Source: a virus
Reading direction: 5' to 3' (one strand)
Length of the DNA: 55,813 nucleotides
Virus record (IMG/VR): IMGVR_UViG_3300002460_000038
Span: 1-55,813 of that record
Positions 47,060-55,813 of the stretch are shown piece by piece. Numbering within the stretch: the stretch's first letter is position 1; each line of letters opens with the position of its first letter. The notes under the pieces are model-generated. The model ran no database searches, had not been told where the DNA came from, and worked only from the letters and a program-made list of their open reading frames with translations. The translations under genes were made by a program, and so were the position numbers.

Positions 47060-48649
47060 ATGGCGGTCGACCAGATCATCAACGCATTCGTGGCGGGTCG
47101 GCAGATCCGCGACGCGCAGCTCCGGAAGCAGCAGGAAGCCGAGGACCGGAAGCTCGAGCAGGAAGGGCTTGCGCTGCGCCTGAAGCATCTGAAGCTCGAA
47201 GAGAAGCTCCAGGCGCGCACCCTGGCGAAGCAGAACCTCGATTTGATGCAGGGCTTGCCCGAGGCGCAGTTGACCGAAGGTGGCGTGTTGCCGGCGAGCG
47301 GTCCTGGGCTCGTGACCCAGCGAAAGAAGGTGACGATTCCAGGCGTCGAAGAGCTCGGCGTCGAGGGCCTGACCGTGCAACCGCAGAGCATGGAAGAGGT
47401 GCTCGCGGCGCGCGCCGCCGAGGACCGCCGGAAGATTCTCGAGATTCTCGGCACGCCGCGGGAGGTGGGCGGGCGTCTCGTGACGCCAGCCGGGCCAGAC
47501 GGGAAACCCGTCGTGCACTACGAGCCACCGAAGGAAGCCAAGGCGGTCACGTTCCGCAATGAAGTCCGTCTCGTGGACGGCCGTCGTCGTGACGTCCTGC
47601 TCGGCTCTGACGGGAACTGGTACATGCCCGGTGCCGGCACACCGTTCACCGGAAAAGTGGAACCGGTCCCAGAGAAGACTGGCGACGGTGATGGCACGTC
47701 AAAGATCACGGCCGCACAGAGGAATCAGGCGGAGCGGTGGAAGTTCACGCAACTTGACAATCTGGAGCAGGAGTACCGCGACTCTCACGCGCCAGCTGGC
47801 GCGAGCGGCACCACGATTCAGAACGCTGACGGGTCGGTGATTTCGCTCGGCGGCGGCTCTGGGCGTTCGAAGCGGTCGCCGATGCCGCCGGAAGAACTGG
47901 ACACGCGCAAGCTCCAGATCGAGAACGCGTACCGCCTGCAGGTCGGTTTGCAGCCTCACACGTCGGCTGCCGCCACGTCTACGCCCGCACTGACGACCAC
48001 GCCTGATTCCGCATCGCGCCGTACGCCTGTGGCCGCGCGTGGGACTGGGTACCAGCCACCCGCGTCGAGGGCGTCAGCGCCAGTAGCCGCCGAGCCGGTG
48101 TCCAAAGCGGCCGGCATCACGGTCATGGCGCAGGGACAGCCTTACGTGTTCGACACCCAGGAACAGGCTGACGCGTTCTTGCGGGACGTCGAGTCGGTAT
48201 CTTCTGCCCCAGTGGCTTCGGCACCAGCACCTGCGACCTCGCGTGCGGCCGCCGTGCGGCCTGCGCCTGTGGCGGCGCGGCTGGTACCCCGTCCCGCGCC
48301 CAGGTCAAAAGCGTCGGCGACATCGCCAGCGCTGGCCAAGGCAAAGACGACCAGCGCACCCGCACGGACGCCACGCGAGCCTGTGCGGCTCGTAAAAGGC
48401 ACGACATCGACGCCAGCGGATTCGTTCCGCAGCGTCGCCGAGGCCGCGCGCCGAGTCTGGGGTGAAGTCGCCTCCAGGGCCACCGGCACGCATCGCCTCA
48501 TTGCCAAGATCAACGAGGACGCGAAGAAGCACGGCGGGTTGAAGGGGCTGCTCGCGTACGTGGATGCCAACGCGGACAAGCTGCGGAACAACGGTTTTCG
48601 GGTGGAGCAGTATCGAAAAGCCATCGTGGCGAGGATGCGGGACGAGTAG
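47060..48649 (+). CDS. Internal virion/ejection-type protein, coiled coil plus linker
   Basis: 529 residues with AGGAGG before the ATG. Residues of about 10-75 form a charged coiled coil (QLRKQQEAEDRKLEQEGLAL). The middle is beta-rich and residues 300-450 are Ala/Pro/Ser-rich low-complexity. A helical end follows (SVAEAARRVWGEVASRATGT). Lying between the small hydrophobic virion protein and the giant protein, it probably is one of the proteins ejected with the DNA. Confidence 0.5.
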   Translation: MAVDQIINAFVAGRQIRDAQLRKQQEAEDRKLEQEGLALRLKHLKLEEKLQARTLAKQNLDLMQGLPEAQLTEGGVLPASGPGLVTQRKKVTIPGVEELGVEGLTVQPQSMEEVLAARAAEDRRKILEILGTPREVGGRLVTPAGPDGKPVVHYEPPKEAKAVTFRNEVRLVDGRRRDVLLGSDGNWYMPGAGTPFTGKVEPVPEKTGDGDGTSKITAAQRNQAERWKFTQLDNLEQEYRDSHAPAGASGTTIQNADGSVISLGGGSGRSKRSPMPPEELDTRKLQIENAYRLQVGLQPHTSAAATSTPALTTTPDSASRRTPVAARGTGYQPPASRASAPVAAEPVSKAAGITVMAQGQPYVFDTQEQADAFLRDVESVSSAPVASAPAPATSRAAAVRPAPVAARLVPRPAPRSKASATSPALAKAKTTSAPARTPREPVRLVKGTTSTPADSFRSVAEAARRVWGEVASRATGTHRLIAKINEDAKKHGGLKGLLAYVDANADKLRNNGFRVEQYRKAIVARMRDE

Positions 48650-51600
48650 ATGCCGCAGGCCCTCGACATCGAGGCGCTCGTCCGCAAGCACGGTGGCCGA
48701 CCGGCGCCGGCTGCACCGCCGATGGACCTTGCCGCGATTGCTCGCAAGCACGGCGGCCGGTCGGCCACGTCGGCGCCAGACGACGAACCGGCGTTCCGCC
48801 GGTGGTACGCCGACATGGCGGACCAACACGACCTGAATCCTGACCCGGACTCTACGGAGCAGTTTTACGACTATCGTGCGGCGTTCAGGGCCGACGCGAC
48901 GCCAGATGCGTCAGGACACTGGCCGTCCGATTTCAAGCGCGAGGGCCACCCGAACCTTGTCGTCGGTGGCTTCCACGTGCAGACCGGTGAACGCGTGCCT
49001 GGCACGCCGCGCGTGAGCGAGCCGGAGTTAGTGCAACTCGGATGGGACACTGAGACCGCGAAGCGGCTGGCGGCGCTCCCAGAGCCCGCAGACGCTCCGC
49101 CAGCGACGTTCCTCGAACGACTGACTGACCTCGGCATCTCCGCGCTGAAGGGTGCCATCGGCGTACCTGAGGCGGCGCTCGGGCTCGCAGACATTCCCAC
49201 GGGGGGTCGCGCTGGCAAAGTGCTTGAATCCGTCGGCTTTAACCCAAAGCTCGCGAAGAGCATCCTCGACAGCTTCTACTCGCAGCAGCAGCAGCAGGCG
49301 AACCGCTCGCTTGCGGAGGCGAAGGGGCTCGTCGACACCGCTGTCACGGCCATGAAGAACCCCTCGACGATCGTGCAGGCGGTCGTCGAATCGCTGCCGA
49401 CGATGCTGTTAGGCGCAGGCGTGGCGCGTGGCCTCGTGCGCGTTGGCGCGCCTGTCCTCGGTGCGGCGGCAGCCGGCGAAGGCGCCGTGTCGGCCGGGCT
49501 CGCGGCCGAAGGGATGCGTGGGGAGAGCGACACGGGGACGCTGACGCCGAAACAGGCCGCGCTTGCCGTGGCGTCCGGCGTCGGCACGGGTGCACTCGGC
49601 TTCCTCGGTGGGCGCATCGCGGAACGACTCGGTATTGCCGACATCGACACGCTCCTCGCTGGTGCGGTGAAAGATCGGACAGCCCGCACCAATCTCGTCA
49701 AGGGCGTCGTCTTCGGCGCCGTGCAGGAAGGCTTCCTCGAGGAACTGCCGCAGTCGGTGCAGGAGCAGGTCCTGCAGAACATTGCGCAGAACCGCCCGTG
49801 GGAGGACGGCATCGACCAGGCCGCGGTGCTCGGCGCCATCGCCGGCGCCGTGATGGGCGGCGGCGGTCAGGTGGTCAATGCTGCACGGCCCACTGCGCGA
49901 CCGAGTAGCCCGCCTGCAGACACTCCAGCGCCAATACCGACGCCGGCGCCGGCGGTTACTGCGCCAGTCGCCGCGACGCCTGGACCGACGCCTATCGAGC
50001 AGATGGCCGCGAAACACGGCGGTCGGCCCGCAGGCACGCCGTTGCCGATTCCAGGTCCTCTGCCAGGATCGACGCAGACGACGGCACAAGCTCCGGTGGC
50101 CGCGAGCGCGCCGCCCACGACCGTGGAAGCGCCGCAGGCGGCATCGCCTCAGCCCGCGGCCGCTCCGGTCGCTCCGCCCACGGTGGTCGCCGGAGAACCA
50201 CCCCGCGCGCAGCTCGAGGCGCGTGTCATCGCCGCGCGTGCGGAAGGCCGCGAGGACTACGACGCGATTGAGAAGCTGCAAGCGCTTGAGCCATCGCAGC
50301 AGTCAGATATTGCCGCCATCGCTGAGAAGCATGGCGGGCGGTTGGTCGGAGAGGGCGAGGCGGCGTCGCGCACTGCACCTACTCTGCCGTTGTCCGTTGC
50401 AGAGTTGCAGCAGCAGGCCGTCATCGCTACCCGTCAGGAGGATTGGGGTACTGGGCGCGGAGGGGGCAAGCGCATTGGCGCCGGCATGGTGGTTGGCGCG
50501 ATGGGCGATCCGCCACGCGGCATCAAGACCTACCCTGATTTCGAACACTCGCCTGGTGTGACGTCTGACATATGGGACGAGCTTCGAGTGCTCGAAGACG
50601 AGGACAAGCGGATTGCCATCGGGGCGCTGCAGGCAGGAGTGGCGCCGGACGACGCATTCCGCCTGGTGTATACGCCCGCAGAACAGCGTGACGCTGCTCT
50701 CGTTGAATTGCGTGATGCCGCACGAGTGGTTGACAGATCGTCGACGTCGACGCCGGCCACGTCAGGGAATCCCTTCACGGCCAAGGCGATCCGTGCCCGC
50801 CGAGAGTATGAGCATCTCGTCCAGCCGACGGCGCGTGATAAATCGATGGCGACGGCGTTCCCTCTTGGTACTGGCTACGGACGCAAGGGCGGTGAACGAC
50901 GGCTCGACGCGACGATCGATAAGGCGGTCAAGGCTGAAGAAGCGCGAAAGACGGCGGAGTACCTGGAAGCGCAGTCGGCTGCATTCGATCGTGGTGAGAT
51001 CAACGCGCAAGGCCGGCGCATCACGGTCGCCTCGGTGGCGCGCAGTGAGAAGCGGCAGTCCAGCCAGCAGGGCCGGGAGGCGCGCATTGCCTCCGCCCGT
51101 GAGACGAGAGGCGACAAGCCCGCGTGGGCCGTGCCGGTGGCGATCTATGCCGACGCATCTGGACAGCTCGCTGGCAGCGGTCGGAAGCTCGTCGAGTCCG
51201 ATCATCGTGCATCAGTCGAGCAGGCGCTGTCGGAGGGCCATCCTGTACCAGATAACGTCCTGGCGGATTACTCTGACCTCAAGGTCGACACGATCGACAC
51301 CGGTGAACAGCAGCCCCGCCTGCCAGAAGCCGGCGCTGTCAGGGAACAGGCCGTGCCGACGCCACAACTGGAGGCGCCGTTCTCCCTCGCCGGCGAGGCC
51401 GACACGCCTCGCGACTTCGAACAGGGCGGAGGCGGAGGCGGCGAGTCGAACGTCGGCATGTTCGCTGAGCCAGAACCCACGACGGCGCAACTGCCGCAGA
51501 CCCAGACCGACAGTCGCCTATTCCCACCGCCTGGCGCACCAGCCGTGACAGGCACCATCCGTCCGGCGGAGTTCCCGGAGCTCGTCGAGCTGGCGAAGCG

Positions 51601-54600
51601 GCTTCAGGACACCCCTGACGTCGTCAAGGCATTCCGCAAGGTCGGCAAGATGGGCGAGTTCCGCCCCGGCGGCATTCGACTCGCCGCCGAACTCTTCAAG
51701 AAAGGGAACGAGTATCAGCTCGCCGGCGCACTCGCCCACGAAATCGGACATCTGGTCGATTGGCTCCCCGACAAGACGCTGAAGCGGGGCAACCTGATCG
51801 GCCGTCTGCTCACGCTGCAGTCGTTCTTGAAGCACACGTTTACGGCGCTTGACGGCACGACGGTGAAGAATGCCGACGTACGGAAGGAGTTGATGGCCCT
51901 GTCCGACGCCTGGCGCCCGTGGAACCGTGCCACGGCGTCCGCGTCCTTCCGGGCCTACCGGCACAGCGGGAAGGAACTCTACGCCGACGCGATCTCGGTT
52001 CTGCTGAACAACCCAGGGATGTTGGAGGCGCAGGCGCCGATCTTCTATCGCGAGTTCTTTGCGGCCCTCGACCGGAAGCCGGACGTGGAGCGCGCGTACT
52101 TCGACCTGCAGGAGGTGCTCTCCGGCACGCGCGACGAACTGGTGTGGCGACGGAGGTCCGGCGTCCGCCGCATGTTCGAGGAAGGCGACGCGAAGGCGCT
52201 CGACCTCGAACGTCGGCGCGTGGAGACACTCAAGCAGCGCGGCAAGGATTTGTGGTTCCGGCTGAAAACACAGCTCGTCGACAAGAACTACGCCGTCATC
52301 GACCGCGTGCGGTCGCTGCAGAAGCAGGGTGTCCGCATCGCGGACGACGACAACCCGCTGTACCTGCTCGAAGAGCGGAACTATCTCGGCGGCAAATTGA
52401 AAGCGTTCACCGAGCGCCACTTCGCGCCGATCTTCAAGACGCTGACCGAGGCTGACGTGTCGTGGCACGCCTTCAGCGAAGCACTCTTCTACGAACGTAT
52501 CATCGCGGGCGACCGCTCCGAGCTGGCGAACCCGCGCGGACTCAGCCCGAAGGCCGCTGCGGAGTTATACGACAGCCTCAAGACCGAGTTGGGCGGTGAG
52601 CGCTCGCGCATCCTCAGCCAGTCCATTCCCGCGTTTCGAGCGGTCGTCAAAGGCGTGGCCGAGGATGCCCACGACGCAGGGCTCTACACGGATGAACTCT
52701 ATGCGCAGATGCAGGCGAATCCGGCGTACGTCTCGTTCCAGGTCCTCGACCACATGGAAGACGGTGTCACGTCGCGGGTGCACAGGCAGATCGGCACGCT
52801 CAAGGACATCGCCAACGTCGCCGACGCGTCGATCCTGAAAACACTGGTCACGTTGCGCGCGATCGAGCACCAGAAGGTGAAGCGGGCGACGTTTACGTTT
52901 CTCAAACAGCAGTACGCGGGGGACATTCATCCCGCCAAGACGGTGTGGAGTGGCAAGGGCCATCGCCCGATCGAGTCGAAGGACCCCGACCAGAAGCTGA
53001 TTACCTACTTTGAGAAGGGCAAACTCGCCGGCTACTACGTCGACCCGTACGTCGCGGCGGCACTTGAGAACGAATCGGTCGGTCAGAATTGGGCGGTCCT
53101 GCAGCTCCTGCGTGTGCCGAACAAGGTGTTCCGTCCGCTCTTCACGTCGCTGAACCTCGGATTCCAAGGGTTCAACGTCATGCGGGACTTCTGGCGCTTC
53201 TGGAAGAACGTCCCGACGATGACGCTGCCGCGCGCCATGAAGCGGTATCTCGAGGCTGTCCCTGTGGCCAAGCTGAGAGCGTTTGGTACGCCGGACCGTG
53301 CCATGACGCCGAAGGAGCTCGCCGCCTACAAGGACCTTCTCGATGCCGAAGAGGCACAGATCCTCTCGGTCACGTTTAATGATCTGATTCTCGGTCGTCA
53401 GGTCGAGGACACGCAGGTCGAGGACATCCTGGCGCGCACCGGTGTTGGTGGGTTCCGCGTGACGCCGCGGCATCCGTTCACGCGTCCATTTCTCACGGTG
53501 CTCGAGTGGATCAAGGAGACGGGGGACTTCATTGAAACGCTGCCGAAGGCGGCTGGCCTCTACGAGTTCAAGGGAAAAGGCCCCATTGCCGGCATCACGG
53601 CGGCGCAGCGGAGTTTCATCCGTCGCAAGGTCGGCAGCCCGGATTACCTCGCGGGTGGCACCCTCAAGCCGGTCAGCAATGAATTGTTTCTGTTCTCCAA
53701 CGCCATCACCCAGGCGATGCGCTCGGATCTCGAAGTCGCGACCGAATCAAAGACGCGCAGCGGATTCTGGTGGAAGACGGCGAAGCTGAATCTCTTGCCA
53801 AAGGTACTGCTGTGGGGCGCGCTGTCCGGCCTACTCGGTGACACCTTGCGACGGCTCCTGCAACGCACCAGCGAGTACGACCGGACGAACTACCTCATTC
53901 TGCCGCTGGGAGAAGACGAGCGAGGAAACACCGTGTACGTCCGGTTGCCGCAGGATGACAGCGGGCGCCTGATTGGCGGGCTGTTCTGGAAGCTCCTACA
54001 AATCGCGCGGGGAGAACCGGACGTGGTGAAAACGCTGGCGCAGGTGGTCGACTACACGGCCGGTCAGGTCCCCAGCGTGACGCCAGCGATCACGGCCGGC
54101 AAGGATGTCGTCTCGTTCGCCGCCGGCCAGAACCCCTACGATGATTTCCGGGGCCGGAATCTCTTTACCGACGACGAGTTGAAGGCACGGGACTGGCGAT
54201 CCCTGAAGAAGTTTGTCGGCTACGAATTCCAGAATTTGGGCGGCGGCATCGTCTGGAAATTCTATCCAGGCGAGCAGCGCCCTCGCGATCTGTCGCGCGG
54301 CCAGCGCATTCTCGATCTACCGGTCCTCTCGAACGTCATCGGCCGGTTCATTCGTGTGACGAACTTCGGCGAGGTCGAATCGCTCCGCGGGGCAAAGGCG
54401 ACGACAGAACGTGACGAAGCCCGGCGTCGTCTCCGAGAACGCGAGGCGGTCTACGACACCGTGCGGGCGCTTGGGGCGGCGCCGAAGCCTGGTGCGGTGA
54501 TCGTGGCAGCCGCCAAAATCGCCGGCGAGCTGTACCCAGATGACCCAAAAGAAGCCGGGCGCAGGATGCCAGAGCTCCGGCAGGCCATCAGCCTTGGCCT

Positions 54601-54718
54601 GCTGCGTGGCAAGAACAACGCGCTGCTCGACGCGCTGCTATCGGCCGGCTCAAACCGGCAGAAGGTGGCCATCATTCAGCAGGCGATCAAGGACGGTCAA
54701 GCGGCAGTCGGCCAATAA
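48650..54718 (+). CDS. Giant ejected-type virion protein with zincin motif and KHGGR repeats
   Basis: 2022 residues. RKHGGR occurs at 12-17 and 32-37 and KHGGR again near 455 and 560, each preceded by a short helix of the type IAAIAEKHGGR. Two hydrophobic Gly/Ala-rich segments lie at about 265-300 and 390-410. LAHEIGHLVDW holds an HExxH zinc-peptidase motif with H1030, E1031 and H1034. The last 700 residues are long helices resembling the polyvalent-protein C-terminal regions of other phages. Bases 52366-52401 are copied beside the IS. Probably injected into the host; peptidase activity is inference. Confidence 0.65.
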   Translation: MPQALDIEALVRKHGGRPAPAAPPMDLAAIARKHGGRSATSAPDDEPAFRRWYADMADQHDLNPDPDSTEQFYDYRAAFRADATPDASGHWPSDFKREGHPNLVVGGFHVQTGERVPGTPRVSEPELVQLGWDTETAKRLAALPEPADAPPATFLERLTDLGISALKGAIGVPEAALGLADIPTGGRAGKVLESVGFNPKLAKSILDSFYSQQQQQANRSLAEAKGLVDTAVTAMKNPSTIVQAVVESLPTMLLGAGVARGLVRVGAPVLGAAAAGEGAVSAGLAAEGMRGESDTGTLTPKQAALAVASGVGTGALGFLGGRIAERLGIADIDTLLAGAVKDRTARTNLVKGVVFGAVQEGFLEELPQSVQEQVLQNIAQNRPWEDGIDQAAVLGAIAGAVMGGGGQVVNAARPTARPSSPPADTPAPIPTPAPAVTAPVAATPGPTPIEQMAAKHGGRPAGTPLPIPGPLPGSTQTTAQAPVAASAPPTTVEAPQAASPQPAAAPVAPPTVVAGEPPRAQLEARVIAARAEGREDYDAIEKLQALEPSQQSDIAAIAEKHGGRLVGEGEAASRTAPTLPLSVAELQQQAVIATRQEDWGTGRGGGKRIGAGMVVGAMGDPPRGIKTYPDFEHSPGVTSDIWDELRVLEDEDKRIAIGALQAGVAPDDAFRLVYTPAEQRDAALVELRDAARVVDRSSTSTPATSGNPFTAKAIRARREYEHLVQPTARDKSMATAFPLGTGYGRKGGERRLDATIDKAVKAEEARKTAEYLEAQSAAFDRGEINAQGRRITVASVARSEKRQSSQQGREARIASARETRGDKPAWAVPVAIYADASGQLAGSGRKLVESDHRASVEQALSEGHPVPDNVLADYSDLKVDTIDTGEQQPRLPEAGAVREQAVPTPQLEAPFSLAGEADTPRDFEQGGGGGGESNVGMFAEPEPTTAQLPQTQTDSRLFPPPGAPAVTGTIRPAEFPELVELAKRLQDTPDVVKAFRKVGKMGEFRPGGIRLAAELFKKGNEYQLAGALAHEIGHLVDWLPDKTLKRGNLIGRLLTLQSFLKHTFTALDGTTVKNADVRKELMALSDAWRPWNRATASASFRAYRHSGKELYADAISVLLNNPGMLEAQAPIFYREFFAALDRKPDVERAYFDLQEVLSGTRDELVWRRRSGVRRMFEEGDAKALDLERRRVETLKQRGKDLWFRLKTQLVDKNYAVIDRVRSLQKQGVRIADDDNPLYLLEERNYLGGKLKAFTERHFAPIFKTLTEADVSWHAFSEALFYERIIAGDRSELANPRGLSPKAAAELYDSLKTELGGERSRILSQSIPAFRAVVKGVAEDAHDAGLYTDELYAQMQANPAYVSFQVLDHMEDGVTSRVHRQIGTLKDIANVADASILKTLVTLRAIEHQKVKRATFTFLKQQYAGDIHPAKTVWSGKGHRPIESKDPDQKLITYFEKGKLAGYYVDPYVAAALENESVGQNWAVLQLLRVPNKVFRPLFTSLNLGFQGFNVMRDFWRFWKNVPTMTLPRAMKRYLEAVPVAKLRAFGTPDRAMTPKELAAYKDLLDAEEAQILSVTFNDLILGRQVEDTQVEDILARTGVGGFRVTPRHPFTRPFLTVLEWIKETGDFIETLPKAAGLYEFKGKGPIAGITAAQRSFIRRKVGSPDYLAGGTLKPVSNELFLFSNAITQAMRSDLEVATESKTRSGFWWKTAKLNLLPKVLLWGALSGLLGDTLRRLLQRTSEYDRTNYLILPLGEDERGNTVYVRLPQDDSGRLIGGLFWKLLQIARGEPDVVKTLAQVVDYTAGQVPSVTPAITAGKDVVSFAAGQNPYDDFRGRNLFTDDELKARDWRSLKKFVGYEFQNLGGGIVWKFYPGEQRPRDLSRGQRILDLPVLSNVIGRFIRVTNFGEVESLRGAKATTERDEARRRLREREAVYDTVRALGAAPKPGAVIVAAAKIAGELYPDDPKEAGRRMPELRQAISLGLLRGKNNALLDALLSAGSNRQKVAIIQQAIKDGQAAVGQ
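52366..52401 (+). repeat. 36-bp source copy of the IS left flank
   Basis: Identical to 13800-13835. Encodes EERNYLGGKLK inside the giant virion protein, where the reading frame continues undisturbed, so this is the native copy. Confidence 0.85.
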
Positions 54719-54740
54719 CCGAAAGATGCGAGGTCACGTC

Positions 54741-54974
54741 ATGGCAGATGGTAAACACGAGTGTTCCAAGATTGAGATTGAGCCAGCCGAAAACGGCGGC
54801 TTCAGCGTTCGCAAGTTCTATTGGCAGAAAGAGAGCACGGGCAAGCTCGGTGGAGTCATGCCATACATGGAGCCGAAGACGTACGCATTCAGCACGTTGG
54901 AGGAACTGTCCTCTTTTCTGCATAGCTCGTTTTCGTCAGGCGACAAGAAGGGCCGCGTCGTTCAACGGCAGTAA
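54741..54974 (+). CDS. Small hypothetical protein
   Basis: 77 residues from ATG 54741 behind GAGGT (ATG 54726 is an in-frame alternative). Segments CSKIEIEPAENGGFSVRKFY, then YAFSTLEELSSFLHSSFS suggest a compact alpha/beta domain. No family recognised. It lies just before promoter unit 2. Confidence 0.6.
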   Translation: MADGKHECSKIEIEPAENGGFSVRKFYWQKESTGKLGGVMPYMEPKTYAFSTLEELSSFLHSSFSSGDKKGRVVQRQ

Positions 54975-54985
54975 CGCTTTCGACC

Positions 54986-55014
54986 TTGTAAGTCGGCGAT
55001 CGGCAGCGTAGAAT
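54986..55014 (+). promoter_or_regulatory. Sigma70-type promoter, unit 2
   Basis: TTGTAA at 54986-54991, 17-bp spacer, TAGAAT at 55009-55014. The arrangement matches unit 1 at 28871. It drives the short RNA and, on read-through, the lysis genes across the contig junction. Confidence 0.6.
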
Positions 55015-55020
55015 CGGCGC

Positions 55021-55095
55021 ACAATTCAATTTCGCGGGCGACCGAATACCACGAGCCCGGTTCCAGGAATGACCTTCCTGGGGCCGGGCTCTTTT
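55021..55095 (+). ncRNA. Putative 75-nt RNA, unit 2 (promoter-leader-terminator)
   Basis: Begins ACAATTCA and includes TTCGCGGGCGACCG as in unit 1, then the same terminator. Only the bases between the leader motif and the hairpin differ. Conservation of leader, spacing and terminator, but not of the promoter spacer, suggests the RNA itself or its leader is selected. Confidence 0.5.
55053..55095 (+). terminator. Intrinsic terminator, unit 2
   Basis: GAGCCCGG (55053-55060) pairs with CCGGGCTC (55084-55091), with the inner CCAGGAA/TTCCTGG stem, then TTTT. Identical to unit 1 over 46 bases. Confidence 0.8.
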
Positions 55096-55133
55096 GCTTT
55101 CTGGCCCACTGCGCGGCACGCAGGGACCCGGAC

Positions 55134-55400
55134 ATGGTTGATCACCCCGACGCCGTCGAGACGATTCCAGTGACCGCCACGCCAACCGATTGGGCACGTA
55201 TCGTTGCGACCGTCGGCGTGCCTTCGCTGATCTCGCTGCTGCTCGTGTGGTTTTTGGTGTCCGGCATCGTGAGTGATGTCCAGGCGATGCGCACGGAGCA
55301 CCAGGAGTTGAGGTTTTACCTTCGCGCCATCTGTGTCAACACCGCCAAGACCGAAGCCGAACGCGCGGCTTGTGTCCTTCCGCCACCCCACCAGCCATGA
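55134..55400 (+). CDS. Holin-like single-span membrane protein
   Basis: 88 residues from ATG 55134. An acidic N-terminus, one membrane helix (VGVPSLISLLLVWFLVSGIV) and a charged helical tail. It directly precedes and overlaps the endolysin gene (ATGA). A one-span holin or an inner-membrane spanin are both possible. The tail has two cysteines but no lipobox. Confidence 0.6.
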   Translation: MVDHPDAVETIPVTATPTDWARIVATVGVPSLISLLLVWFLVSGIVSDVQAMRTEHQELRFYLRAICVNTAKTEAERAACVLPPPHQP

Positions 55401-55813
55401 CGGTCGACCAGATCATCGACGGCATCCTCGAGCGCGAGGGCGGCTACGACGACCATCCCTCCGACAAGGGCGGCCCTACGAACATGGGTGTCACGGCCGT
55501 CGTGCTCGGCGAATGGCGCCATCTCGGCCGAGCGGCCACGCGTGAGGAAGTCAAGAATCTCCAGCCTGCCGAAGCGCGAGCCATCTGCCGAGCACGGTAC
55601 ATCGCCGGGCCTGGCTTCGAGCGGATTCCCTTCGAACCGCTCCGCGCGCAGCTCTGTGACTTTGGGTACAACTCCGGACCCGCGCGGGCGATCCGCTGGC
55701 TGCAGCGCGTGCTGCAGGCTCCAGAGACCGGCGTGCTCGACGCACTGACGCTCGCCGAGCTCGGGCGACATGACGCGCACCTTGTGAACGATGCGCTCGT
55801 GGCGGCCCGCCTC
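55397..55813 (+). CDS. Endolysin (GH108 muramidase), N-terminal part
   Basis: 139 residues from ATG 55397 to the contig end, completed by 13-129 after circular joining. The GH108 signature LEREGGYDDHPSDKGGPTNM followed by GVT lies at residues of about 11-33, with the catalytic Glu of the EGGY motif. FDYNSGP appears as CDFGYNSGP. It cleaves the glycan strand of peptidoglycan and needs the upstream holin-like protein to reach it. No signal peptide is visible. Confidence 0.9.
   Translation, partial: MTVDQIIDGILEREGGYDDHPSDKGGPTNMGVTAVVLGEWRHLGRAATREEVKNLQPAEARAICRARYIAGPGFERIPFEPLRAQLCDFGYNSGPARAIRWLQRVLQAPETGVLDALTLAELGRHDAHLVNDALVAARL

Noticed and set aside
1-55813. CRISPR array
   Set aside because: No set of regularly spaced identical repeats was seen; the repeats found are pairs or short iterons.
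1-55813. Integrase or attachment site (temperate phage)
   Set aside because: No recombinase was recognised. The arm-like start of the GIY-YIG protein lacks a catalytic tyrosine-recombinase domain, and the tRNA-like gene is not a simple tRNA 3' end.

Overview
The window looks like a complete, GC-rich genome (about 63 % GC by eye) of a tailed phage, probably a podovirus, opened inside the endolysin gene. The last 12 bases (55802-55813) repeat the first 12 in the same reading frame. The start of a glycoside hydrolase 108 endolysin at the right end continues into its missing C-terminus at the left end, so the molecule is circular or circularly permuted, about 55.80 kb once the repeat is collapsed. 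Nearly all genes run left to right and many are coupled by ATGA/GTGA overlaps. There is no tape-measure or tail-tube gene, no integrase, and no DNA or RNA polymerase that I recognise. The host cannot be named from the sequence.

Layout. 1-890: end of the lysis module (endolysin C-terminus, DUF1353). 986-2721: GIY-YIG nuclease on the minus strand, XRE-type regulators with a likely operator, KTSC protein. 2783-13394: DNA metabolism (unidentified protein, SbcD/SbcC pair, a tRNA-fMet-like gene, replication-associated proteins, a nuclease-methyltransferase fusion, a replisome-organiser-like protein with iteron-like repeats). 13391-18933: a disturbed region with an IS1595-type element carrying a cytosine-5 methyltransferase inside a zinc-finger gene, then an orphan type III Mod and a scrap of its Res partner. 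18923-26737: HTH protein, small and large terminase, portal. 26737-35959: scaffold, major capsid and many small proteins, with an insert of radical-SAM/SPASM, methyltransferase and glycosyltransferase-like genes. 35931-54718: adaptors, tail spike, large structural proteins, collar-type fibre and a 2022-residue ejected-type protein with a zincin motif. 54741-55813: small protein, promoter/short RNA/terminator unit, holin-like protein, endolysin.

The most unusual feature is in the large terminase gene. It holds two inteins, one in the ATPase P-loop and one in a nuclease motif. Each intein's coding DNA also encodes an HNH endonuclease in another frame: antisense in intein 1, same strand but out of frame in intein 2. 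Together with seven other HNH, GIY-YIG, endonuclease VII and PD-(D/E)XK genes, this phage carries about nine homing-type nucleases. Other points of note are two near-identical promoter/short RNA/terminator units upstream of the head and lysis operons, a hairpin covering the ribosome binding site of an endonuclease VII gene, and an insertion unit whose flanks come from two distant loci of this genome.
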